A DNA stretch of 64,000 nucleotides from JBFWUW01 sp050247075 (lineage in GTDB: Bacteria > Planctomycetota > Planctomycetia > Pirellulales > JBFWUW01): contig JBFWUW010000001.1 of the NCBI GenBank assembly GCA_050247075.1, positions 124,001 to 188,000 on the forward strand. The letters are read 5' to 3'. Positions within the stretch are counted from its first letter, which is position 1. The number at the start of each line of letters is the position of its first letter. A program made the position numbers and the translations under genes. The notes beneath the pieces were generated by a model. That model was not told the origin of the DNA. It did not search any database and saw only the letters and a list, made by a program, of their open reading frames with translations. Positions 9,013-19,577 of this stretch are shown here, in pieces.

Positions 9013-10221
9013 ATGGACCCCAAGCAGATCCTTCAAAATGCGCAAGCGCTGCAACCGTGGCTGATTGATATTCGCCGCCGCTTGCACCGCACGCCGGAAC
9101 TGGGATATCAGGAACACATGACGAGTGCCTGCATTCGCCAACACCTGCAAGAACTGAATATCGAGTTTGACTACCCCATCGCCACGACCGGCGTGGTGGC
9201 CAGGATTGGCGGCGGCAATGGGCCGTGCGTGGCCCTGCGGGCCGACATGGACGCCTTGCCGATCCACGAAGAGGCCGATGTTGATTTCCGCAGCCAGATC
9301 GACGGCAAAATGCATGCCTGCGGGCACGACTGCCATACTACGATGTTACTGGGCGCGGCCCGGTTGCTGTCGCAAATCAAGGACCAGATTCCGGGTACGG
9401 TCAAGTTGTTGTTTCAACCGGCCGAGGAAGGGGGGGCCGGCGGCAAGGCGATGATTGACGGCCAGGCCCTGGAGAACCCGCGGGTGGAAAGAATCCTGGG
9501 ATTGCACGTCTGGCCCGACCTGCCGACCGGCACGATTGGCTCGCGAGCCGGTTCGTTCATGGCGGCGGTCGGCAGCCTGCAGATTACGATCCACGGCGTG
9601 GGCGGGCACGCCGCCTTTCCCCAGGGGACGATTGATCCCGTGCTGACGCTGGCCAAGGTCGTGTGTGAGCTGCAGTCGATCGTGTCGCGCGAGATCGACC
9701 CCTTGGAAAGCGCCGTGGTAAGCATTACGACGCTGGAAGGAGGGAGCGCCTTCAACGTCATTCCCGCCAGCGCCACGGCACGCGGCACTATCCGCGCGCT
9801 GACTACCGAGCGGCTGCAATTCATCAAACAACGGGTCGAACAGATAACCCAGTGTATCGCCCAGGCCAACCGCTGTACCGCCGAAGTCGTCTGGCGGGAC
9901 ACCGACTATCCCGCCACGGTCAACGACTCCCAACTCTGGAACCTGGTGCAGCGAATCGGTGGCGAAATGATGGGGACCGACTCCGTCCGCCAGATTCAAC
10001 CGGTGATGGGGGGCGAAGATTTCGCGTTTTACATCGAGGCCCAGGTTCCGGGCTGCTTCGTGGGGTTAGGCATCCGCAACGAAGAGATCGGTGCCACGCA
10101 CTTTGTCCACAACAGCAAATTCAAGGTCGATGAAGCAGCCTTGCCAATCGGCGCGGCGCTGCATGTAGCCTTTGCGTTGCGTTCCCTGCAAGAACTTGCC
10201 GCCAATGGCGGAGCGGGATGA
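9013..10221 (+). CDS. M20 family amidohydrolase (N-acyl amino acid/hippurate type)
   Basis: 402 residues, cytoplasmic. The start MDPKQILQNAQALQPWLIDIRRRLH and the motif HRTPELGYQEH are typical of the M20D/hippurate-hydrolase group. Metal-site motifs are present: ALRADMDALPI, MHACGHDCHTTMLLGAA, FQPAEEGGAGG, LGLHVWPDLPTG and the C-terminal MGGEDFAFY. The central lid domain (about 180-290) carries VGGHAAFPQGTIDP. Members remove acyl groups from amino acids or open related amides; the substrate cannot be chosen from sequence. The ATG at 9013 was preferred to an upstream extension. A lone repeat arm lies just after the stop. Confidence 0.9.
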   Translation: MDPKQILQNAQALQPWLIDIRRRLHRTPELGYQEHMTSACIRQHLQELNIEFDYPIATTGVVARIGGGNGPCVALRADMDALPIHEEADVDFRSQIDGKMHACGHDCHTTMLLGAARLLSQIKDQIPGTVKLLFQPAEEGGAGGKAMIDGQALENPRVERILGLHVWPDLPTGTIGSRAGSFMAAVGSLQITIHGVGGHAAFPQGTIDPVLTLAKVVCELQSIVSREIDPLESAVVSITTLEGGSAFNVIPASATARGTIRALTTERLQFIKQRVEQITQCIAQANRCTAEVVWRDTDYPATVNDSQLWNLVQRIGGEMMGTDSVRQIQPVMGGEDFAFYIEAQVPGCFVGLGIRNEEIGATHFVHNSKFKVDEAALPIGAALHVAFALRSLQELAANGGAG

Positions 10222-10226
10222 CAACC

Positions 10227-10250
10227 GGGGGAGGCGTTTCCAACGCCGAT
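10227..10250 (+). repeat. Single palindromic repeat arm, GTT/AAC subtype
   Basis: This is a single arm of the dispersed palindrome family seen at 26235, 28467, 52122, 55398 and 58963. It reads GGGGGAGG, then the hairpin GGCGTT-TCC-AACGCC sharing its first GG, then GAT. The stem differs from the GGCGAT/ATCGCC subtype by paired changes. It sits between the convergent M20 and 158-residue genes. Confidence 0.7.
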
Positions 10251-10304
10251 GGATGCGCTGACTTGGCAAGGAAGATCAATTGACTCCGGCAGGTTCTCAT
10301 CCCC

Positions 10305-10781
10305 CTACGGCAAGACCGCTTCTAAGTCGCCAATAATCCTCAGCAGCACCTCGCGGGTGACTTGCGCCGGCACCACTTGCCGTTGCTGACCGGGGGCCTT
10401 TTCAAAGCGGCAGAGGCTGATCTCGCCGCCGCGGCGGACGAGCAACTCGTAGTAGCTGCTGCCCGACTCGTTCTTTTGTGGCGGATTGGAGCGCATTTGC
10501 ACGACGCACCGCTCGGAATCGACTTCAATCGGCGATATCGGCTCCAACAGATACGTCAGCCGCTGGGAAAGGGCGTCCGAGATTTTTTGTAGTTGCAGGG
10601 GCGAGGCGGCGGCCAATCCGTCGGTCGCGACCGACAGCCAGGTGAACTCGCAGCCCAACGTATCGAGCGCCGCGAGCTCGCAACGCAGCACGCGGGGACC
10701 ATCGCTAGCCCGCATGGTGTGCGGCGCGGCACCGGCCGGCAACCGGGAAAGTTCGTTCTGGGCTAGTATTTTCAAGCTCAT
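10305..10781 (-). CDS. Conserved-looking hypothetical protein
   Basis: A 158-residue soluble protein with no signal peptide or membrane helix. It appears to fold as alternating strands and helices (VLRCELAALDTLGCEFTWLSVAT, PLQLQKISDALSQRLTYLLEPISPIEVD, CVVQMRSNPPQ, SSYYELLVRRGGEISLCRFEK). I do not recognise the family. It lies 30 bases downstream of spoVR in the same direction and could be co-transcribed with the PrkA/DUF444/SpoVR cluster, though nothing in the sequence ties it to that system. Confidence 0.65.
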   Translation of the reverse strand: MSLKILAQNELSRLPAGAAPHTMRASDGPRVLRCELAALDTLGCEFTWLSVATDGLAAASPLQLQKISDALSQRLTYLLEPISPIEVDSERCVVQMRSNPPQKNESGSSYYELLVRRGGEISLCRFEKAPGQQRQVVPAQVTREVLLRIIGDLEAVLP

Positions 10782-10811
10782 GGAGAACGCATCGGCAAAG
10801 GAGGGCCGCCC

Positions 10812-12368
<1,557 letters not shown>

Positions 12369-12380
12369 GTTTGATTTTCG

Positions 12381-12456
12381 ATTTTTGATTGTGGATTTCG
12401 GATTGAAGAAGGGGCCGTTGTCGGTTGAAACCAATCAAGAATCCACAATCAAAAAT
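12381..12456. repeat. Perfect 17-bp inverted repeat upstream of spoVR
   Basis: ATTTTTGATTGTGGATT at 12381-12397 is matched by AATCCACAATCAAAAAT at 12440-12456, a perfect inverted repeat with a 42-base spacer. It lies between the DUF444 and SpoVR genes, so their shared transcript could form a long AT-rich stem just before the spoVR start. It may modulate spoVR expression or be a short mobile repeat. Confidence 0.8.
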
Positions 12457-12474
12457 CCAAAATCGCCGGGTGTG

Positions 12475-13578
12475 TCATTTGCCACTTCCCAGAAAGGCTC
12501 TTAGCGCGTCGTAAATGGCTTCTTTATCCGTGATCTCGTGGGTGGTTAGCTTTTCTTCCTCTTCGCCGAAGTGTTCGCCCAGGGCGCGGAGGAACTCGCC
12601 GCTGCCGTAGGGGCTTTCGACCTGGCCGTAGCAAAACAGATTGAGCTTGGGCAGCAGCGCTTCGCGCAGTAGCTTGAAGCTGGGCTGGTTGTCCTCGCCC
12701 CAGTTGTCACCATCGGAAAATTGAAAGCAGTAGATGTTCCACTCCGACGGAGGAAACTCCTTGTCGATCACCTCCGCGCAGACCCGATAGGCCGAACTGA
12801 TCCGCGTGCCGCCGCTTTCGCGGGTGTGATAAAACGTCTGCTCATCGACCGCCTTGGCGACGGCGTCGTGGATGATGTAGCGAATCTCCAGCCCGTCATA
12901 CTGGCTGCGGAGCCACGTATCGAGCCAAAAGGCCGCGATGCGGACGATCTCTTTCTGTTCGTCGGTCATCGAGCCCGACACGTCCATGATGTAGATCACG
13001 GCCGCGTTGGCCTCGGGAAGTTGCACGGTGTCCCAACTGCGGTAGCGTTTGTCCTCGCGGATCGGCACTACCAGCGGGTTGCCGGCGTTGTAAGTGCTGG
13101 AGGAAATCTGCCGCCGCAAGGCCTCCATGTAAGTCCGCTTGAAGTGCCGCAGCGACTCTGGACCGCTGCGGCGGATGCTGCTGTACTTGGACTTTTCTTG
13201 TTGGATATTCTTCTTGCCCTTCGGTTCGATCCGCGGCAAAGCCAGTTCGTCGCCCAAGATTTCGGCCAGTTCCTCCAGCTTGACTTCCACCTCCAAAATG
13301 TGCGGGCCAGGTTCGTTACCGGCCTGCCCCTTGCCGTTGGGGTCGGCACTGGAAAGTGGCTGGCCGATCTCCCCCTCTCCCTGGCCGACGCCGCCCGACC
13401 CTCGTTCGCCAAAGCGAAAATGGGGCAAGTCGAGCTGGGGAATGGGAATGCTCACCAGGTCCTTGCCCTGGCGGCCAATCATCTCGCCGTGGCTGATGTA
13501 CTTCCGCATGTTCTCGCGGATTTTGCCACGCACGATCTGTTTGAAGCGGTTTTGATCCCGCTCGATGTTCATAACCAT
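12475..13578 (-). CDS. DUF444 (YeaH/YhbH) family protein with vWA-like domain
   Basis: 367 residues matching the YhbH/YeaH family: start MNIERDQNRFKQIVRGKIRENMRKYI, the block GKDLVSIPIPQLDLPHFRFG, and a C-terminal vWA-type fold with the MIDAS-like VIYIMDVSGSMTDEQKE plus CFQFSDGDNWGEDNQPS. In enterobacteria YeaH is a partner of the YeaG (PrkA) kinase in nitrogen and stationary-phase stress. It is the second partner in this cluster. The ATG at 13578 has a GGAGG eight bases upstream; that purine tract is the arm of a REP-like palindrome (13587-13628). Confidence 0.93.
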   Translation of the reverse strand: MVMNIERDQNRFKQIVRGKIRENMRKYISHGEMIGRQGKDLVSIPIPQLDLPHFRFGERGSGGVGQGEGEIGQPLSSADPNGKGQAGNEPGPHILEVEVKLEELAEILGDELALPRIEPKGKKNIQQEKSKYSSIRRSGPESLRHFKRTYMEALRRQISSSTYNAGNPLVVPIREDKRYRSWDTVQLPEANAAVIYIMDVSGSMTDEQKEIVRIAAFWLDTWLRSQYDGLEIRYIIHDAVAKAVDEQTFYHTRESGGTRISSAYRVCAEVIDKEFPPSEWNIYCFQFSDGDNWGEDNQPSFKLLREALLPKLNLFCYGQVESPYGSGEFLRALGEHFGEEEEKLTTHEITDKEAIYDALRAFLGSGK

Positions 13579-13586
13579 GATCTTTT

Positions 13587-13628
13587 CCTCCCTCTCCCGG
13601 TACTCCGGGAGAGGGCCGGGGTGAGGGT
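13587..13628. repeat. REP-like palindrome R1
   Basis: CCCTCTCCCGG and CCGGGAGAGGG flank a TACT centre, followed by CCGGGGTGAGGGT. The purine strand of the outer arm reads GGGAGAGGGAGG and ends eight bases before the DUF444 start codon, so it doubles as its ribosome-binding site. Further copies lie at 13701, 14176 and 14236. Confidence 0.85.
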
Positions 13629-13664
13629 ATTCTTTGCTCTCCCTATGGGGCAGAGAGAGCTAAT

Positions 13665-14147
13665 CTAATTCCCGCTCCCTTTGGGAGAGTGGGATTCTTT
13701 CTCTCCCTCTCCCGGTGTACCGGGAGAGGGAGCCAATTTTTCCTTGTTCCGCGAACCGCTCTGCTTCGCCGTACGCGCCGATTCGTCCAAATTTACGCCG
13801 CAATGCAACACAATCCCTTCCAATACCGAGTCGATCTCTCGCAATACCTCATCGTTTCCAACGCGGAGAATTCTCACGCCCTGCGTGGCGATCCAGTCGG
13901 CTCGGGCAGCATCGTAGGCGGCTCGCCCAATATGGCTGTCGCCGTCCAGTTCAATCGCCAACCGAGCCGCGTGGCAGTAAAAGTCGAGCACATATTTTCC
14001 GAGCGGATGTTGACGACGAAATTTCAGGCCCGCCAGGCGCCCAGCACGCAAGCGGCCCCACAACAGCCGTTCGGGGAATGTGGCGTCGCGACGAAGCGCT
14101 CGCGCCCTGTCGTTCCGCGCGTTGTCCATGTCGTGTTTTTGACTCAT
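13665..14147 (-). CDS. DUF559 endonuclease-like protein with repeat-encoded tail
   Basis: 160 residues. The core (about 12-120) is a DUF559 domain, a restriction-endonuclease-like fold related to Vsr: RALRRDATFPERLLWGRLR, KFRRQHPLGKYVLDFYC, LAIELDGDSHI and GVRILRVGNDEVL. The acidic residues in DFYC and ELDGDSH are the likely metal site. The last 24 residues (SPGTPGEG and onwards) are translated from a REP-like palindrome. The gene splits the normally compact prkA-DUF444-spoVR cluster and has palindromes on both sides, which suggests insertion. A nuclease function is inferred from the fold; no methylase is adjacent. Confidence 0.85.
   Translation of the reverse strand: MSQKHDMDNARNDRARALRRDATFPERLLWGRLRAGRLAGLKFRRQHPLGKYVLDFYCHAARLAIELDGDSHIGRAAYDAARADWIATQGVRILRVGNDEVLREIDSVLEGIVLHCGVNLDESARTAKQSGSRNKEKLAPSPGTPGEGEKESHSPKGSGN
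13701..13732. repeat. REP-like palindrome R2, inside DUF559 3' end
   Basis: CTCTCCCTCTCCCGG-TGTA-CCGGGAGAGGGAG forms a near-perfect palindrome. It lies within the coding frame of the DUF559 gene and encodes the SPGTPGEGE part of its tail. A degenerate relative (CTCCC-TTT-GGGAG) follows at about 13676-13688. Confidence 0.85.
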
Positions 14148-14175
14148 GACCGTTTCCTAGTCGTCATGTTTGCTG

Positions 14176-14210
14176 CCTCTCCCTTTCGGAGAGGGCCGGG
14201 GTTAGGGTTT
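14176..14210. repeat. REP-like palindrome R3
   Basis: CCTCTCC-CTTTC-GGAGAGG followed by GCCGGGGTTAGGGTT is a shortened copy of R1. It is located between the start of the DUF559 gene and the stop of prkA. Confidence 0.8.
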
Positions 14211-14235
14211 ACAGTACGGACAATCTTTCGATGCT

Positions 14236-14278
14236 TCACCCTCTCCCCAACCCTCTCCCGGAGTACCGGGAGAGGGGG
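14236..14278. repeat. REP-like palindrome R4
   Basis: TCACCCTCTCCCCAA is followed by CCCTCTCCCGG-AGTA-CCGGGAGAGGG. It lies immediately after the prkA stop codon, in inverted orientation to R1 and R3 with respect to the extra GGGGTGAGG/CCTCTCCCC segment. It may also act as a transcript-stabilising or attenuating hairpin. Confidence 0.85.
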
Positions 14279-14283
14279 CTGGT

Positions 14284-16335
<2,052 letters not shown>

Positions 16336-17089
16336 GGGATTTCTCCTAGACGAAGGCGGACGGGCGTTGTGCCGCCTAAGCGGCCAAGCCGGCTGGTTTT
16401 ACAAGCCGGGCCTAAACTTCTGGCCCAAAAATCAGTCGCCAGGTCGCTTTGTCCGCACCTCCGTCGTGTGTAACGCGTTTTACTCGTGACACTCCCGACG
16501 GCGCATGCCTTCGCGCAGCAGCCCAGGCCCGGTGTTGGTGATCCGCGCAGCCGCACACGGCGGCAACTACGGTTTCCAGGCCGGAAGAAGACATCCGCCG
16601 AAGCGAGACATCCGGGCCCTAGACGACGACGCTTAAGCAGGGCGGCGCCGGGAGAGACGAACTTGGCAAAGAACGGTGATCGTGGGGCGTGGAATCAGGC
16701 CGTTGCTTGCGTGGACCGGGTAGGCCCCTGGCAAGTTGGCCCGGTTGGAAGGCCTCTATCTCTTTTCTCTGTGCCCCAACCTCTCTAAGTATCACTAGCG
16801 ATGGCAAATCCGGCAATACGAATCTTGAGGGCACCCCGCCTAAACGGCGTGAAAGCAATAAATTTGAATTGTGTGAAACCATTGTTCAGCAATGGTTTAG
16901 CATCACTTTGCTCCGCGCGAATCTGCGCCGCGCCCGCCTCCAAAATGTTAGCGGACAAATGCGACAATTCCTTCGGACACGGTTGCGGCATGGGGCGAAG
17001 TCGGCAAGGATTGGGGGAAAGAGAAGTTTTCAGTTCTCCGAGATTAGCAGCTTTTAGCCTTCATCCTTTCGCCTTCCGCTTTTCTCCTC
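16336..17089. other. Long intergenic region upstream of prkA
   Basis: About 750 bases with no convincing gene. It must hold the prkA promoter. Visible structure: a nine-base hairpin (AAACCATTG-TTCAG-CAATGGTTT) at 16876-16898, and a polypyrimidine repeat copy at the right end. A 68-codon frame on the minus strand (16785-16991) overlaps the hairpin and has protein-like composition, but lacks a recognisable family. Confidence 0.45.
17057..17075 (+). repeat. Polypyrimidine repeat, copy 1
   Basis: GCCTTCATCCTTTCGCCTT is shared exactly with 29438-29456. In both places the pyrimidine strand is the sense strand and the start codon of a gene follows within 15 bases, so neither gene has a Shine-Dalgarno sequence. 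Confidence 0.75.
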
Positions 17090-17815
17090 ATGTTTCTCGT
17101 ACTGCTCTCGTGGTCTGGCGGAAAAGATAGTGCTTTGGCGCTGCAGGCGTTACGCTCCGATTCCTCGGTGAAGGTGGCCGGGTTGCTGACGACTGTTTCC
17201 GGCGAGTACCGCCGGATTAGTCATCATGGCGTGCGCGAGGAACTGCTCGACCGGCAGGCGGGAGCGATCGGCTTGCCACTGGACAAAATGTATCTTCCGG
17301 CCGGGCCTGGCGACGGCCCCTGTACCAACGAGCAATACGAAAGGTTGATCGCCGATACGCTGGCGCGGCATCAGGCGGCCGGCGTGACCCATATTGCCCA
17401 CGGTGATCTGTTCTTGGCTGACTTACGGGCCTACCGCGAGAGAAATCTGGCCAAGATGGGCCTCAAGGGCCTGTTTCCGCTGTGGGGGCAAAACACGCGC
17501 GGACTGTATCTGCGTTTTGTCGCGGAAGGGTTCAAAGCCTATACCTGTTGTGTCGAGGGCAATTTGGGCCGCGAGTTTGTCGGCCGATTGCTGGATGAAA
17601 CCTTCCTGCGAGATCTGCCCGCCGGTATCGATCCGTGCGGCGAAAACGGCGAGTACCATTCGTTTGTGTTCGACGGCCCGATTTTTCAGCGGACGCTGCC
17701 CACTCGCGTTGGCAAGATCGTCTGCCGCGAGGGCCGCTACTACGCCGACCTGCTGCCAGAAGACGCCCTGCCGGACACAGACCCGCGGATTCCGCCTGTT
17801 GGCACGGCCACTTGA
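17090..17815 (+). CDS. Diphthine-ammonia-ligase-like PP-loop ATPase
   Basis: 241 residues, matching the MJ0570/DUF71 family of adenine-nucleotide alpha-hydrolases. The PP-loop LSWSGGKDSALAL is at residues 6-18 and the family motif CGENGEYHSFVFDGPIF lies near the C-terminus. Archaeal and eukaryotic homologues amidate diphthine; bacteria lack diphthamide, so the bacterial paralogues act on an unknown substrate. The ATG follows a polypyrimidine repeat and has no ribosome-binding site. It converges on the PQQ-propeller gene. Confidence 0.88.
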   Translation: MFLVLLSWSGGKDSALALQALRSDSSVKVAGLLTTVSGEYRRISHHGVREELLDRQAGAIGLPLDKMYLPAGPGDGPCTNEQYERLIADTLARHQAAGVTHIAHGDLFLADLRAYRERNLAKMGLKGLFPLWGQNTRGLYLRFVAEGFKAYTCCVEGNLGREFVGRLLDETFLRDLPAGIDPCGENGEYHSFVFDGPIFQRTLPTRVGKIVCREGRYYADLLPEDALPDTDPRIPPVGTAT

Positions 17816-17842
17816 AGGGATTGGCCCTTCGCCCCCCAACCA

Positions 17843-19510
17843 TCACTCCTCAACGGTCTCGGCCGATTCGGCTTCCGAGACTGGTTCCTCCACCAGCTCT
17901 ACCTTAAAGCAGGCCGCCTCCCGGTCGTTGCGGATCAGCAGATACTGGCCCGATATCACCGGGTTGTTCCAGGTCCGCATCTCCAGGGCGGGGATGCGGG
18001 CGATCTCACGCGGTTCCTCGGGAGTTGGCTCGATCAGCAGCAGATCGCCTGGATCTTCTTGCTGCAAAACGATCAAGCCGCCCACTAGCAACACCTGGCC
18101 ATGCCCGTAACGGCCGCCGCGCCAGGCCCGTTTGCCATCGGCCAGATTAACACAGACAAACACGCCCTCATCGAAGCCATACACATGGTTGTCGTACACC
18201 ACGACATTGCTGAACTTGGACTTGAGATTCTTGTTTAGCTTCCAGGCCGGCTCGACGAGGAACTTATCCGATTCCCTTTTCAGTTGCAGCAGCACGCAAC
18301 CTTTGCTGTAGCCTGCGGTGACAAACACCTTGTCGCCCGGTAGCGGCACCAGTTGCGCCACGTTGGGGCTGCCACTAGGCCAGGGGTACATCCAAAGTTC
18401 CTCGCCAGTGGCAACGTCGTGCCCGGCGGCCCGGTCGTCGCTGAGGATGAGAATCTGCTCGACGCCGCAAAGCGCGGCCAGCATGGGCGAGCAGTAAGCA
18501 TCGCTATTGCTGGCGGTCCCGCCCTTCCAACCCGCAATGTCCTGGCCGGTCAAGCGGTCGTAGGCGGCCAGCGACCGCTGGGACGATTCTCCGCAGGTAA
18601 CAACGACCCGATCCCGGTAGACCAGCGGCGAACAACTGATGCCCCATTTGGTGTTTTCGGCACCATGTTCGCGAAGGACTTCTCGCGACCAAACCTTTTG
18701 GCCGGTCGCGCCGTCCAGGCAGTTCAACACGCCCGTACTGCCCAAGGCGTAAACCAGCCCTTCGTGAATGGTGGGTGTGCCGCGCGGGCCATCTCCCGCC
18801 ACGCGCGACAAGAAGGGGTCGGTCACAAGCGGATCGACGTAGCTCCAAACCAACTCGCCGGATTCCACGCGATAGCAGGTAATCATTTCCTCCGTACCGC
18901 GAAGTTCCTGGGTGAGAGCATAAGGCCCCACCACGGCAAAAGAGGACCAGCCCGCCCCGATCGGCTGCTTCCACATCAACTTGGGGGGGTGCGATACCCA
19001 ATCGCGCTGCAGCGTGACATTCGTTACCGTCGCGCGACCGTCGCTGCCCAAGAAACGGGGATAGTCAAACGGGGTCGTGGCGGCCAGGTTGGCGGGTGCC
19101 TGGTCCGTCGGGGCACGCAAAGGTGCCGATTCCGCCAACAATTCGTGTTTCTTCTTTTTCCAGCGAAAGGTGAGCGTAGGGACAAAGTCACCGCTGAAAC
19201 GCTCGAATTGGAACGTCCCGATCAAGCCGCCGATCACCAGCGGATAGAACAATATTCCCACGATCAACATCCGCCCGCGTGAGAAAGCCAACAGCCACAA
19301 AAAGCTCAGTAGCACCAGCAACGAACCCAAGGCCATCGTGGCGACCACTTGATGCCCCAGCGGCATGCCCGACAGCAGCCAGATCCACGCGCAAAGCACG
19401 GCCCCCAGCAGCCCAATACCGCCAGCCGCCCATTTGGCCCTGCGTGAGAGACGGCGGGGCAAGGCCTGTTCGGCCGCCATATCTTCAGCGGCAGCAGTTT
19501 TGGAATTCAT
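17843..19510 (-). CDS. Membrane-anchored PQQ-like beta-propeller protein
   Basis: 555 residues. The N-terminus has three hydrophobic helices (about 30-50, 55-78, 84-103). The rest is a beta-propeller with PQQ-type blades: WVSHPPKLMWKQPIGAGWSSFAVVG, GTPTIHEGLVYALGSTGVLNCLDGATGQKVW, CSPLVYRDRVVVTCGESS and DKVFVTAGYSKGC. In planctomycetes such proteins are exposed outside the inner membrane and may act as scaffolds rather than dehydrogenases; no quinone-binding Cys pair or cytochrome site is seen. It is 67 bases downstream of the next gene's stop and in the same direction, though transcribed after it. Confidence 0.85.
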   Translation of the reverse strand: MNSKTAAAEDMAAEQALPRRLSRRAKWAAGGIGLLGAVLCAWIWLLSGMPLGHQVVATMALGSLLVLLSFLWLLAFSRGRMLIVGILFYPLVIGGLIGTFQFERFSGDFVPTLTFRWKKKKHELLAESAPLRAPTDQAPANLAATTPFDYPRFLGSDGRATVTNVTLQRDWVSHPPKLMWKQPIGAGWSSFAVVGPYALTQELRGTEEMITCYRVESGELVWSYVDPLVTDPFLSRVAGDGPRGTPTIHEGLVYALGSTGVLNCLDGATGQKVWSREVLREHGAENTKWGISCSPLVYRDRVVVTCGESSQRSLAAYDRLTGQDIAGWKGGTASNSDAYCSPMLAALCGVEQILILSDDRAAGHDVATGEELWMYPWPSGSPNVAQLVPLPGDKVFVTAGYSKGCVLLQLKRESDKFLVEPAWKLNKNLKSKFSNVVVYDNHVYGFDEGVFVCVNLADGKRAWRGGRYGHGQVLLVGGLIVLQQEDPGDLLLIEPTPEEPREIARIPALEMRTWNNPVISGQYLLIRNDREAACFKVELVEEPVSEAESAETVEE

Positions 19511-19577
19511 GAATGAAGGAGAGTCCTAAGAGAGTTATTCCGCGTGAGTTCCTTACCTATTCGTGATTCGCCGGCCA

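Noticed and set aside
13587..14278. Interpreting the palindromes around the DUF559 gene as a CRISPR-like array.
   Set aside because: The copies are palindromic, irregularly spaced and differ in length, with a gene between them; there are no uniform spacers and no cas genes.
16785..16991. A 68-codon minus-strand frame in the gap upstream of prkA (MPQPCPKELSHLSANILEAG...).
   Set aside because: Composition is protein-like, but there is no family resemblance, no clear ribosome-binding site, and it overlaps a nine-base hairpin. Kept only as a note on the gap.
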